Positions 7,785 to 14,959 of a DNA stretch of 33,898 bases are shown piece after piece (position 1 is the first letter of the stretch; the number at the start of each line of letters is the position of its first letter). A model generated the notes under the pieces. It searched no databases and was not told the DNA's origin. It worked only from the letters and a program-made list of their open reading frames with translations. Source of the DNA: Streptomyces durocortorensis (GTDB taxonomy: Bacteria > Actinomycetota > Actinomycetes > Streptomycetales > Streptomycetaceae); contig NZ_JAFEUF010000056.1 in assembly GCF_016901035.1 (NCBI RefSeq), positions 1 to 33,898 on the forward strand, written 5' to 3'. Position numbers and translations under genes: made by a program.

Positions 7785-7940
7785 GTGCTCGTCCTCGTCG
7801 CCGCGCTGCTCCTGCTGGGAATCGTCCTCGGGGCGGTCGCCCACCTCCCGCTGCCGCTGAGCCTGGTGGCCGCGACCGTGATCGGCTGCTGGCTGCTGAT
7901 CTTCGCCGTACGCGAGCGCACGTCGCGCCGCACCCGCTGA
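7785..7940 (+). CDS. Small membrane protein (51 aa), unknown function
   Basis: Short gene starting with GTG, preceded by the ribosome site agagagg (7771-7777). The product is almost entirely hydrophobic: a first helix LLLLGIVLGAVAHLPLPLSL, a second helix VAATVIGCWLLIFAV, then a basic tail RERTSRRTR, giving two transmembrane helices in 51 residues. It is divergent from the FabR-like TetR regulator, with operator-like boxes and a TAGACT -10 in between, so control by that regulator is a reasonable inference. It is followed 85 nt later by another small membrane-protein gene and could share its transcript. No family was recognised. Confidence 0.7.
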   Translation: MLVLVAALLLLGIVLGAVAHLPLPLSLVAATVIGCWLLIFAVRERTSRRTR

Positions 7941-8025
7941 CCCGCCGTACGTAGCGACTCGCCTCACCCGCACCCGCACCCGCCGAGCCTGCCGTCTCCC
8001 GGACCGATCCGAAGGAGCTCGCACC

Positions 8026-8508
8026 ATGACCCTCACCGACTTCGCCCGCCGTACGACCGACACCCCCGCCGACGCCGGTACGGGCGCCGAGGCGGCCGGT
8101 CCCGCAGCCGCCGCCCCCGCTCCCGCTCCCGCCGCGGAGAAGGCCACCACGGACGCTCGTACGGACACGGGCACCGCCGGCACAGACGCGGGCGCCGCTC
8201 GTACGGACACGGGCACCGCCGGCACGGACAAGGTCCCCGCCGGTACGGACGCCGAGGTCTCCCGTGCCGTGGGCCGCGAGGCGGACGGTCTCGCCGTCGC
8301 CTCGTTCGTCCTCGGCCTCGTCGGGCTGCTGGTCTTCAACATCCTGCTCGGGCCCACCGCCATCGTGATGGCCCTGCTGGCCCTGGCCCGCCGCACCCGC
8401 CGCCGGGGACGCGCCCACCTCGGCCTCGCCCTGGGCGTCGCCGACCTCGCCGTGTTCGCCGCCCTGGTCACCGTCAACGGCACGGTGAGCTGGAGCATCG
8501 GCGGCTGA
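8026..8508 (+). CDS. DUF4190-like membrane protein with Ala/Thr-rich N-terminus
   Basis: A 160-residue protein with a strong ribosome site (gaaggag, 12 nt before the ATG). Residues 1-90 are a low-complexity Ala/Thr/Asp/Gly region with no hydrophobic segment and a repeated TDTGTAGTD unit, probably disordered. The C-terminal part has two hydrophobic helices: [35 protein letters not shown] split by a turn, then [19 protein letters not shown]. The sequence [12 protein letters not shown] is typical of DUF4190 proteins, whose function is not established. It lies downstream of the 51-aa membrane protein and may be co-regulated by the TetR protein. An imperfect GC-rich inverted repeat follows near 8552-8593. 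Confidence 0.75.
   Translation: MTLTDFARRTTDTPADAGTGAEAAGPAAAAPAPAPAAEKATTDARTDTGTAGTDAGAARTDTGTAGTDKVPAGTDAEVSRAVGREADGLAVASFVLGLVGLLVFNILLGPTAIVMALLALARRTRRRGRAHLGLALGVADLAVFAALVTVNGTVSWSIGG
8155..8229 (+). repeat. 33-bp direct repeat inside the DUF4190-like gene
   Basis: The segment at 8155-8187 recurs at 8197-8229 with one mismatch, offset by 42 nt (14 codons). It encodes the repeated peptide [11 protein letters not shown] in the disordered N-terminus. In-frame duplication by slippage is the likely origin. Confidence 0.75.
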
Positions 8509-8667
8509 CGTACGCCCCGACGCGGCCCCGCGAGCCGCTCTCCCCGTTCCGGATCGGGCTCCGGACCGGGGCCCCGACCGGCCTCCGAGCCGGTCCGCCG
8601 CACCCCACGCGGGTGTGCGCGGGGACCGGGCCATGACGCGCCCGGCATGCGCCCCACCCCGGGCTCG

Positions 8668-8673
8668 TAGAAT
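8668..8673 (+). promoter_or_regulatory. -10 element of cysteine desulfurase gene
   Basis: TAGAAT matches TANNNT well and ends 10 nt before the ATG at 8684, implying a leader of only a few nucleotides. No Shine-Dalgarno sequence is visible and the -35 is weak. Confidence 0.5.
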
Positions 8674-8683
8674 CGGCCCCACC

Positions 8684-9853
8684 ATGGCTTACCTCGACCA
8701 CGCCGCGACCACCCCGATGCTCCCCGAAGCGATCGGGGCGATGACCGCCCAGCTCTCCGTCACCGGCAACGCCTCCTCGCTGCACGCCGCCGGACGCCGG
8801 GCCCGCCGCACCGTCGAGGAGTCCAGAGAAGCCCTCGCCGACTCCCTCGGCGCCCGCCCCAGCGAGGTGGTGTTCACCTCCGGCGGCACGGAGGCCGACA
8901 ACCTCGCCGTCAAGGGCCTCTACTGGTCCCGCCGCGACGCCGACCCCCGCCGCACCAGGGTCCTCGCCGGCCCCGTCGAACACCACGCCGTCCTGGACGC
9001 CGTCGACTGGCTCGCCGAGCACGAGGGCGCGAACGTCGACTACCTCCCTGTCGACCGCCACGGCCGGGTCCACCCGGACGACCTCCGCGAGGCGATCCTC
9101 CGGAACCCCGACGACGTCGCGATGATCACCGTGATGTGGGCCAACAACGAGATCGGCACGATCATGCCGGTACGTGAACTGGCAGCGGTGGCCGCCGAGT
9201 TCGGGATCCCCATGCATGCCGACGCGGTCCAGGCCTACGGTCAGCTGGAGGTCGACTTCGCTCGCTCCGGACTGGCCGCGATGACGGTCAGCGGGCACAA
9301 GATCGGCGGCCCGTTCGGCATCGGCGCGCTGCTGCTGGGCCGCGACCACACCCCCGTGCCCGTCCTGCACGGCGGCGGCCAGGAGCGGCACGTACGCTCC
9401 GGCACCCTGGACGTGCCCGCCGTCGCCTCCTTCGCGGTCGCCGGACGGCTGGCGGCCGAGCGGCGCGAGGAGTTCGCCCGGCGCGTGGGCGCCCTGCGCG
9501 ACGAGCTGGTGACCGCCGTGCGCCTGGCCGTGCCGGACGCCGTGCTCGGCGGCGACCCGGACCCGGCCGGACGCCTCCCCGCCAACGCCCACTTCAGCTT
9601 CCCCGGCTGCGAGGGCGACTCCCTTCTCCTGCTGCTGGACGCCCAGGGCATCGAGTGCTCCACCGGCTCCGCCTGCACCGCCGGGATCGCCCAGCCCAGC
9701 CACGTACTCCTGGCGACGGGGACCGATCCGGACCTGGCCCGGGGCACCCTGCGCTTCTCGCTCGGCCACACCTCGACCGAGGACGACGTGAAGGCGCTCG
9801 CCGAGGCGATCGGCCCCGCGGTGGAACGGGCGAGGACGGCCGGGCTCAGCTGA
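8684..9853 (+). CDS. Cysteine desulfurase (NifS/IscS-type, PLP enzyme)
   Basis: Removes sulfur from cysteine as a persulfide and passes it to acceptors such as Fe-S assembly or tRNA thiolation enzymes. The 389-residue protein begins [12 protein letters not shown], the classic N-terminus. It has the cofactor pocket [15 protein letters not shown] (about 61-75), PEHH-like GPVEHHAV (97-103), the PLP lysine in SGHKIGGP (Lys206) and the active-site loop [12 protein letters not shown] with the likely catalytic Cys331. The ATG at 8684 is chosen over upstream in-frame ATG codons because it gives the conserved N-terminus and follows a TAGAAT -10. mnmA lies nearby, separated by an opposed amidase gene, so I infer a sulfur-relay partnership with MnmA. 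Confidence 0.93.
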   Translation: MAYLDHAATTPMLPEAIGAMTAQLSVTGNASSLHAAGRRARRTVEESREALADSLGARPSEVVFTSGGTEADNLAVKGLYWSRRDADPRRTRVLAGPVEHHAVLDAVDWLAEHEGANVDYLPVDRHGRVHPDDLREAILRNPDDVAMITVMWANNEIGTIMPVRELAAVAAEFGIPMHADAVQAYGQLEVDFARSGLAAMTVSGHKIGGPFGIGALLLGRDHTPVPVLHGGGQERHVRSGTLDVPAVASFAVAGRLAAERREEFARRVGALRDELVTAVRLAVPDAVLGGDPDPAGRLPANAHFSFPGCEGDSLLLLLDAQGIECSTGSACTAGIAQPSHVLLATGTDPDLARGTLRFSLGHTSTEDDVKALAEAIGPAVERARTAGLS

Positions 9854-9859
9854 GAGCCG

Positions 9860-10615
9860 TCACCCCGAGGCCTTCGCGGAAGCGGAAGCCGAGGACGTGG
9901 GGGTAGGGGAGGGCGGCGCCGTCGCGGCCCGCCGCACCAGCTCCAGGTACCGGTCCCAGTCCCAGTGCGGACCCGGGTCGGTGTGGTCGGTGCCCGGCAC
10001 CTCCACATGCCCGATGATGTGCTCCCGGTCGATGGGTATGCCGTGCCGCGCGCAGATGGACGCCGTGAGCCGCGCCGACGACGCGTACATCGCCTTCGTG
10101 AGGTCCTTCGGCCGGTCCACGAAGCCCTCGTGCTCGATGCCGACCGCGCGCTCGTTGTAGGAGCGGTTGCCCGCCTGGTACGCCACGTCCAGCTCGCGGA
10201 TCATCTGCACCACCCGCCCGTCCTGCCCCACGATGTAGTGCGTCGCGGCCTGGTGGGCGGGGTCCTGGAACACCTTCACCGCGCTGTCGAAGCTGCCCTG
10301 GGTGACATGGATGATCACCCGGTCGACGGGGAAGTCGTCGGGCCGGTCCGCACGCCGCCAGTTCGCCTCCGAGGCCGCGACCCAGGTCGCCCCCGCGTAG
10401 TCCAGCTCGCCCGGCTTCCGTGGCTTCTCGACGCCGGGGACCTGCCACCACAGCCGCTTGACCTGGTCGCGCGCGAGCACGGCGGCGGTGCCGGCGGCCG
10501 CCACGACGCCGCCGCCGATCAGCAGTGCGCGCCGGCTGACGCCGTCGGCGGGCTTCTTCCGCGACGACGAACCCGATGGCTTGCGCGACGCCCCGCCGCT
10601 CCCGTTGTTCCCCAT
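9860..10615 (-). CDS. N-acetylmuramoyl-L-alanine amidase with Tat-like signal
   Basis: Predicted zinc amidase cutting the bond between N-acetylmuramic acid and the peptide of peptidoglycan (Amidase_2/AmpD fold). The N-terminus has a Lys/Ser-rich region, then SRRALLIGGG and a hydrophobic stretch (residues about 27-47), consistent with Tat export or membrane anchoring. The catalytic domain has DRVIIHVTQGSFDSAVKVF (first zinc His), THYIVGQDGRVVQM, GIEHEG and IIGHVEVPGTDHTDPGPHWDW, which supplies the second His and the Asp. The C-terminus is a Ser/Ala/Pro-rich tail. It is opposed to the desulfurase gene with only 6 nt between stops, and divergent from mnmA across 61 nt. Confidence 0.9.
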   Translation of the reverse strand: MGNNGSGGASRKPSGSSSRKKPADGVSRRALLIGGGVVAAAGTAAVLARDQVKRLWWQVPGVEKPRKPGELDYAGATWVAASEANWRRADRPDDFPVDRVIIHVTQGSFDSAVKVFQDPAHQAATHYIVGQDGRVVQMIRELDVAYQAGNRSYNERAVGIEHEGFVDRPKDLTKAMYASSARLTASICARHGIPIDREHIIGHVEVPGTDHTDPGPHWDWDRYLELVRRAATAPPSPTPTSSASASAKASG

Positions 10616-10676
10616 GTGATCGTCAACGCTTATCCGCGAGCGTTCGGTTCCCGGCGACCCGTACCCTGGAGGAGCT

Positions 10677-11813
10677 ATGACTCAGACTTCCCAGCGCCCC
10701 CTGCGTGTCCTCGCCGCGATGTCGGGCGGAGTGGACTCCGCCGTCGCCGCCGCCCGCGCCGCCGAGGCGGGCCACGACGTGACCGGTGTCCACCTCGCCC
10801 TGTCCGCGAACCCCCAGTCCTTCCGGACCGGGGCGCGCGGCTGTTGCACCATCGAGGACTCCCGGGACGCCCGCCGCGCGGCCGACGTCATCGGTATCCC
10901 GTTCTACGTCTGGGACCTGGCGGAACGCTTCCGCGAGGACGTGGTGGAGGACTTCGTCGCGGAGTACGAGGCCGGGCGCACCCCCAACCCCTGCCTGCGC
11001 TGCAACGAGAAGATCAAGTTCGCCGCGCTGCTCGACAAGGCCCTCGCCCTCGGCTTCGACGCCGTCTGCACCGGCCACTACGCCACGGTCGTGCTCACCG
11101 AGGACGGCAGCCGCGAGCTGCACCGCGCGTCCGACATGGCCAAGGACCAGAGCTATGTGCTCGGCGTCCTGGACGAGAAGCAGCTCGCCCACGCCATGTT
11201 CCCGCTCGGCGACACCCTCACCACCAAGGACGAGATCCGCGCCGAGGCCGAGCGCCGTGGCCTGGCCGTCGCCAAGAAGCCCGACAGCCACGACATCTGC
11301 TTCATCGCCGACGGCGACACCCAGGGCTTCCTGGCGAACCGCCTCGGCGGCCCGGCCGAGGGCGACATCCTCGACGAGTCGGGTACGAAGCTGGGCACCC
11401 ACGAGGGCGCGTTCGGCTTCACCATCGGCCAGCGCAAGGGCCTGAAGATCGGCCACCCGGCCCCCGACGGCAAGCCGCGCTACGTGCTGGACATCTCCCC
11501 GGTGAACAACACCGTCACCGTCGGCCCCGTCGAGGCCCTCGACGTGACCTCGCTGACCGCCATCAAGCCCCGCTGGTGCGGTACGCCCCCGGCCGGCCCG
11601 GGTACGTACACCGCCCAGCTCCGCGCCCACGGCGGCGAGACCGAGGTCACCGCCGAGCTGGTGGACGGCTCCGAGCTGAACGTCACCTTCACCGAGCCGG
11701 TCCGGGGCGTGGCCCCCGGCCAGGCGGTCGTCCTCTACGACGGCACGCGCGTGGTCGGCTCGGCCACCATCGCGACGACCGTGCGCCGCGAGCGGGTGGC
11801 GGCGGGCGGCTGA
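10677..11813 (+). CDS. mnmA: tRNA-specific 2-thiouridylase MnmA
   Basis: Cytosolic enzyme that thiolates U34 of Lys, Glu and Gln tRNAs using ATP and relayed sulfur. At 378 residues it has normal length. Motifs are the PP-loop [11 protein letters not shown] (about 15-25), the catalytic Cys in [12 protein letters not shown] (Cys109 by analogy with E. coli Cys102), GHYA, the persulfide Cys in SHDICFI (Cys208) and GQRKGL before the C-terminal beta-barrel. A strong ribosome site ggaggag lies 2-3 nt before the ATG at 10677, and TACCCT just ahead may be a -10. It is divergent from the amidase gene and followed by a strong terminator. Confidence 0.96.
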   Translation: MTQTSQRPLRVLAAMSGGVDSAVAAARAAEAGHDVTGVHLALSANPQSFRTGARGCCTIEDSRDARRAADVIGIPFYVWDLAERFREDVVEDFVAEYEAGRTPNPCLRCNEKIKFAALLDKALALGFDAVCTGHYATVVLTEDGSRELHRASDMAKDQSYVLGVLDEKQLAHAMFPLGDTLTTKDEIRAEAERRGLAVAKKPDSHDICFIADGDTQGFLANRLGGPAEGDILDESGTKLGTHEGAFGFTIGQRKGLKIGHPAPDGKPRYVLDISPVNNTVTVGPVEALDVTSLTAIKPRWCGTPPAGPGTYTAQLRAHGGETEVTAELVDGSELNVTFTEPVRGVAPGQAVVLYDGTRVVGSATIATTVRRERVAAGG

Positions 11814-11849
11814 GCCGGGGGCGGCGCCTTTCGCTGCCCAGCGCGCGCC

Positions 11850-11884
11850 GAGGGCGGTACCCCTTTCACAGGGGTGCCGCCCTC
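11850..11884 (+). terminator. Strong terminator after mnmA
   Basis: Arms 11850-11864 and 11870-11884 form a 15-bp stem (GAGGGCGG then ACCCCT, with one T-G wobble) around loop ttcac. It lies 37 nt after the mnmA stop and separates mnmA from the lasso-peptide cluster. Confidence 0.85.
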
Positions 11885-11963
11885 AGGCGTTCCCCGAACC
11901 GGACACGGCGGCGCGCGACAGGGCAGTCCCGCCCCGGCCGATCATGCGAGGTGTGCCGTTTGC

Positions 11964-11979
11964 TGCCAAGCGCTTTCCC
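11964..11979. promoter_or_regulatory. LacI-family operator-like palindrome upstream of lasso cluster
   Basis: TGCCAAGCGCTTTCCC contains the perfect 8-bp palindrome AAGCGCTT and fits the LacI/GalR-type pattern TGnnAAGCGCTTnnCA except at the last base. It lies about 100 bp before the lasso precursor gene, in the 196-nt space after the mnmA terminator. No LacI-type regulator is in the window, and no clear -10 (no TA dinucleotide) was found between 11885 and 12080. Confidence 0.4.
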
Positions 11980-12080
11980 CCTCTGGCACCAAGGGGCCAA
12001 CGCCCTCCCGGCCGTCCCGGCGGGGCCGCGAGCATGGTGCCCGGCGGTCGCCCGGCCGCCCTGAGAGAGAGGACTGAACC

Positions 12081-12194
12081 ATGGTGAAGAAGGCTTACGA
12101 GACGCCGGAGTTCGTTTCCGCCGGTTTCTTCCACGACGTCACCGGCTTCGTGGCCGTCATCGGCAACGACGGCACCGGCCGCGGCTGGTTCTGA
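12081..12194 (+). CDS. Lasso peptide precursor (37 aa)
   Basis: Ribosomally made precursor of a lasso peptide. It starts MVKKAYETPEF and matches the leader pattern YxxPxLxxxGxxxxxTx: Tyr6, Pro9, Phe11 (for Leu), Gly15 and Thr21. Thr is the penultimate leader residue in this class, so cleavage is predicted after Gly22. That releases the core FVAVIGNDGTGRGWF (residues 23-37), with Asp at core position 8 to form an 8-residue Phe1-Asp8 ring and a 7-residue tail ending Trp-Phe. The GND motif at 6-8 is shared with citrulassin- and anantin-type cores as I recall them. A GA-rich ribosome site (gagagagga) precedes the ATG. The cyclase gene follows 22 nt later. Confidence 0.9.
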   Translation: MVKKAYETPEFVSAGFFHDVTGFVAVIGNDGTGRGWF

Positions 12195-12216
12195 CGGATA
12201 CCCGAGGGAACCCCTG

Positions 12217-14028
12217 ATGACGAGCCGCGGCGTACCGCACTTCTTTGCGCTTCCTGACCGCGAGGACGCGGGCGCCGTGGCGCGTCGCCTCCAGCCGGAG
12301 GCTCTGGGCCTGAGGGTGTTGTACCACCCGTCGGGCCGCCCCTGGATCATCGGCCGATGGGCGGACGAGGACATCGCCGTCGCCCGGACCGGCACGGACG
12401 CCGTCGCGCTGATCGGCATGCTGCCGAAACGGACGGACGAACTCGCCCGCCGGACCGGGAAGCTGCGAGGCGGCACCGAAGGGCTCAAGGACCTGTCCGC
12501 GGCGTTCCCCGGCAGCTTCCACGTGGTCGGCAGCGTCAGTGGCGTCCTCTACGTACAGGGCACGGCCTACGGCATGCGGCGCGTGCACCACACCGTCGTC
12601 GACGGCTGCCCCGTCGCCGGCGACCGTGCTGTCGCGCTGGCCGACCTCGTCGGCGCCGAGATCGACCTCACCGCCCTGGCGATGCGGCTTCCCGAACCCC
12701 TGGCCGCCCAGCTCCCGCCACGCTCCATGTGGCGCGCTGTCACCGACGTGCCGCCCGGCGCCGGCCTGATCGTTCCCGCCGGGCGCGCCGCTCCCCGGCA
12801 CGTCCGTTGGCACACCCCGCCCGCGCCGGTGCGCCCGGCGGCCGACGGCGCGGCGGCCGTACGCGAGGCGCTGGCCGCCGCCGTCGCCGTACGGACCGAG
12901 CGGGACGGCCTCCTGAGCGCGGACCTGTCCGGCGGACTGGACTCCACGACGCTCTGCTCCTTCGCCGCCGGACAGCTCGGCGCGGGCGAACTGATCGTCG
13001 GCGGCATCCCCGGCGACGAGACGATCAGCGACGACGCCCACTACGCCCGTCTTGCCGCCGCGCACTGGCCGCACGTCGAGCACGTGGAGCTGACGGCGGA
13101 GCAGACACCGCTGTTCTACCGGGGCATCCTCGACGACGGCTGCCGCACCGACATTCCCGCAGGCGTCGCCATGAGCCGGGACCGGGCCACCGCGGTGATC
13201 TCCCTGATGGCGCGGCGCGGCTCCCGGCTGCACATGACCGGACACGGCGGCGACCACCTCTTCTTCCAGACCGGCGCCTACTGCCACGACCTGATCGCCC
13301 GCCGCCCGCTGCTCGCCTGGCAGCGGATCCGCGGCTACCGCACACTCTACGGATGGCGCTGGCGCCCCGTGCTGCGCCAGCTCGCGGACCGGCGCTCCTA
13401 CCGCCGGGCGGTAGCCGGCACAGACGTGAACACCCCCGGCGACCTCGGCTTCTGCACCCCGCAGCTCGCCTGGGTCATCCCGCCGGTGGTCCAGCCCTGG
13501 CTCACCGCCGAGTGCCGCGAACTGGTCACCGCCGGGCTGCGCGAGGCCGCTGAGCGGGCCGAACCGTACGCGCCGACCCTGGGCCGCCACCGGGAGCTGT
13601 CCGCCCTCTACACCGGCACCCAGGAGTGCGCGGCGATCGCCGAGGCCGGGCGCCGGGCCGGCGTCCCCGTCACGATGCCGTACTTCGACGACGCGGTCGT
13701 CGACGCCGCCCTGTCCGTGCGCCCCGAGGACCGGGCCGACCCCTGGCAGTTCAAACCCGTCCTCAAGGAGGCGGTACGCGGCGTCCTCCCCGAGGAGTGC
13801 CGGGTCCGGGTCACCAAGTTCGAAGGCACCGTCGACGCGGTCGCCGGCCTCTACCGGCACCGCGACGAGATCCGGTCGCTGTGGGAGGACAGCACCCTGG
13901 CCAAGGCCGGACTCGTCGACGCCGAATCCCTTTCCCGGCTGACCGGGACACCCGGCACGCCCGCCTTCAAGGACGGCGCCGTGGACTCCACCATCATCTG
14001 CGAAGCATGGCTGCGCGCAGTCGCCTGA
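12217..14028 (+). CDS. Lasso peptide cyclase (asparagine-synthetase homologue, LasC/McjC type)
   Basis: Macrolactam synthetase of 603 residues. It should activate the core Asp8 side chain by adenylation and close the ring onto the N-terminus of Phe1. The ATP pyrophosphatase motif SGGLDSTT is at 238-245. The remaining synthetase-like domain includes MTGHGGDHLFF, VPVTMPYFDDAVVDAAL and KPVLKEAVRGVLPEE. The N-terminal part resembles a degenerate glutamine-amidotransferase domain and lacks the start-site Cys2, as expected for lasso cyclases, which do not use glutamine. Neighbours (precursor upstream, PqqD-like and peptidase genes downstream) make the assignment firm. The ATG at 12217 has a gaggga ribosome site. 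Confidence 0.94.
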   Translation: MTSRGVPHFFALPDREDAGAVARRLQPEALGLRVLYHPSGRPWIIGRWADEDIAVARTGTDAVALIGMLPKRTDELARRTGKLRGGTEGLKDLSAAFPGSFHVVGSVSGVLYVQGTAYGMRRVHHTVVDGCPVAGDRAVALADLVGAEIDLTALAMRLPEPLAAQLPPRSMWRAVTDVPPGAGLIVPAGRAAPRHVRWHTPPAPVRPAADGAAAVREALAAAVAVRTERDGLLSADLSGGLDSTTLCSFAAGQLGAGELIVGGIPGDETISDDAHYARLAAAHWPHVEHVELTAEQTPLFYRGILDDGCRTDIPAGVAMSRDRATAVISLMARRGSRLHMTGHGGDHLFFQTGAYCHDLIARRPLLAWQRIRGYRTLYGWRWRPVLRQLADRRSYRRAVAGTDVNTPGDLGFCTPQLAWVIPPVVQPWLTAECRELVTAGLREAAERAEPYAPTLGRHRELSALYTGTQECAAIAEAGRRAGVPVTMPYFDDAVVDAALSVRPEDRADPWQFKPVLKEAVRGVLPEECRVRVTKFEGTVDAVAGLYRHRDEIRSLWEDSTLAKAGLVDAESLSRLTGTPGTPAFKDGAVDSTIICEAWLRAVA

Positions 14029-14055
14029 CGTGCCCGGCCGGAAGAAAGGAATGCG

Positions 14056-14313
14056 ATGAAGCTGCGCAACCGCACGTATCTCACCGTCACCCGGACCGAA
14101 TACGGTGCGGTCCTGCTGGACACCAAGACCGGCCAGTACTGGCAGATGAACCCCAGCGCCGCCACCGCCGCCCAGGCCCTGCTGGACGGCGGCGACGCCG
14201 CTGACGCCGTCCGCAGCGTCACCGAGCAGTTCGACGTGGACGAGGCGCGCGCGGCCGACGACGTCCGGGCCCTGATCGAGGCCATGCGTTCCGCCGGGGT
14301 GGTCCAGGAGTGA
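14056..14313 (+). CDS. Lasso PqqD-like leader-binding protein (RRE, B1 type)
   Basis: An 85-residue PqqD-family winged helix, the RiPP recognition element that holds the precursor leader and presents it to the peptidase and cyclase. Visible family features are an N-terminal strand region (RTYLTVTRTEYGAVLLDTKT), YWQMNPSAATAAQALLDGG (about residues 31-49, the helix after the conserved aromatic-Asn segment), and the C-terminal Asp/Glu-rich helix ending IEAMRSAGVV. It contains no transport or enzyme motif. It starts 27 nt after the cyclase stop behind a gaaagga ribosome site. Its stop overlaps the next gene's start (GTGA), showing translational coupling with the leader peptidase. Confidence 0.92.
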   Translation: MKLRNRTYLTVTRTEYGAVLLDTKTGQYWQMNPSAATAAQALLDGGDAADAVRSVTEQFDVDEARAADDVRALIEAMRSAGVVQE

Positions 14314-14747
14314 GCATCGACGTCGCCCTGGACCGCGACCGCACCGGACGGCCCCTGCGGCTGCGGCTGCTCACCCGGCTGGCCATCTGCGCGGCCCGGC
14401 CGCTGGCCCTGCTCAAACCCCACCTGCTGACCCGCGTGCTCACCCGGCTCAGCCGGGGTGCCGCGCCCGCGAGCAGCGCGCAGGTCCATGCCGCCCGCGG
14501 CTCCGTCCTCGCCGCCAGCCTCAGCCTCAACGGTCTGCGCTCCTGCCTGCCGCGCTCGGTCTCCATCACCCTGCTCTGCCGCCTTCAGGGCGTCTGGCCC
14601 ACCTGGTGTGTCGGCGTCCGGGCTGCACCGCCCTTCGCCGCGCACGCCTGGGTCGAGGCGGACGGCGAAATGATCGGAGAACGGGGCCGCCCCGAGAGCT
14701 TCGCCCGCCTGATCGCCGTGTCGCCGTTCGACCGTACGAAGAGCTGA
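14310..14747 (+). CDS. Lasso leader peptidase (transglutaminase-like, B2 type)
   Basis: A 145-residue cysteine protease predicted to cut the precursor after Gly22. The family triad is visible: Cys79 in RSCLPRSV, His112 in AHAWVE and Asp118 in EADGEM, within the usual segment CLPRSVSITLLC...GVR...HAWVE. The N-terminal 75 residues are basic and helical, as in other split B2 proteins. It begins with GTG overlapping the preceding TGA by 4 bp, so B1 and B2 are translated together. It is the last gene of the cluster. No ABC exporter or isopeptidase gene follows; a hairpin lies 20 nt downstream. Confidence 0.92.
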   Translation: MSIDVALDRDRTGRPLRLRLLTRLAICAARPLALLKPHLLTRVLTRLSRGAAPASSAQVHAARGSVLAASLSLNGLRSCLPRSVSITLLCRLQGVWPTWCVGVRAAPPFAAHAWVEADGEMIGERGRPESFARLIAVSPFDRTKS

Positions 14748-14766
14748 CGGGTTGCCGGGTCAAGGT

Positions 14767-14805
14767 GTCCGGGGCGGGCGCCGGGCCCTCGGCCACCGCC
14801 CGGAC
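14767..14805 (+). terminator. Hairpin after lasso cluster
   Basis: GTCCGGGgCGG (14767-14777, one bulged G) pairs with CCGCCCGGAC (14796-14805), with a smaller inner stem GCCG/CGGC. It begins 20 nt after the leader peptidase stop and probably ends the lasso operon. Confidence 0.55.
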
Positions 14806-14837
14806 CGTGCGCGAGACCCGCCTCACGACGCCTGCCG

Positions 14838-14959
14838 GTACGCGTACACGTACGGACCGCCAGACGACCTTCGTCGGTACGCGTACATGCACGGACGCCA
14901 GAACGCCCTTCGGTACGCGTACACGTACGGACCGCTAGGACGCCCGCCCGTACGCGTAC
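14838..14959 (-). repeat. Four-copy tandem repeat carrying palindrome GTACGCGTAC
   Basis: The perfect 10-bp palindrome GTACGCGTAC occurs at 14838-14847, 14877-14886, 14913-14922 and 14950-14959, in degenerate units of 39, 36 and 37 bp. The unit that includes the last palindrome is the 3' end of the alpha/beta hydrolase gene (encoding DVYAYGRAS). The other three follow its stop codon on the minus strand and look like decayed copies of that 3' end. Extended arms such as CCGTACG near copies 1 and 3 could form hairpins. Confidence 0.85.

Noticed and set aside
12144..12191. Alternative lasso core starting at Gly22 with a 9-residue ring closed at Asp
   Set aside because: A Gly1 start is common in the class, but it would put Thr21 last in the leader; the conserved spacing from Tyr6, Pro9 and Gly15 places Thr as the penultimate leader residue.
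14838..14959. CRISPR-like array
   Set aside because: Units are degenerate, spacers are not unique sequence of constant length, the repeat extends from a coding 3' end, and there are no cas genes.
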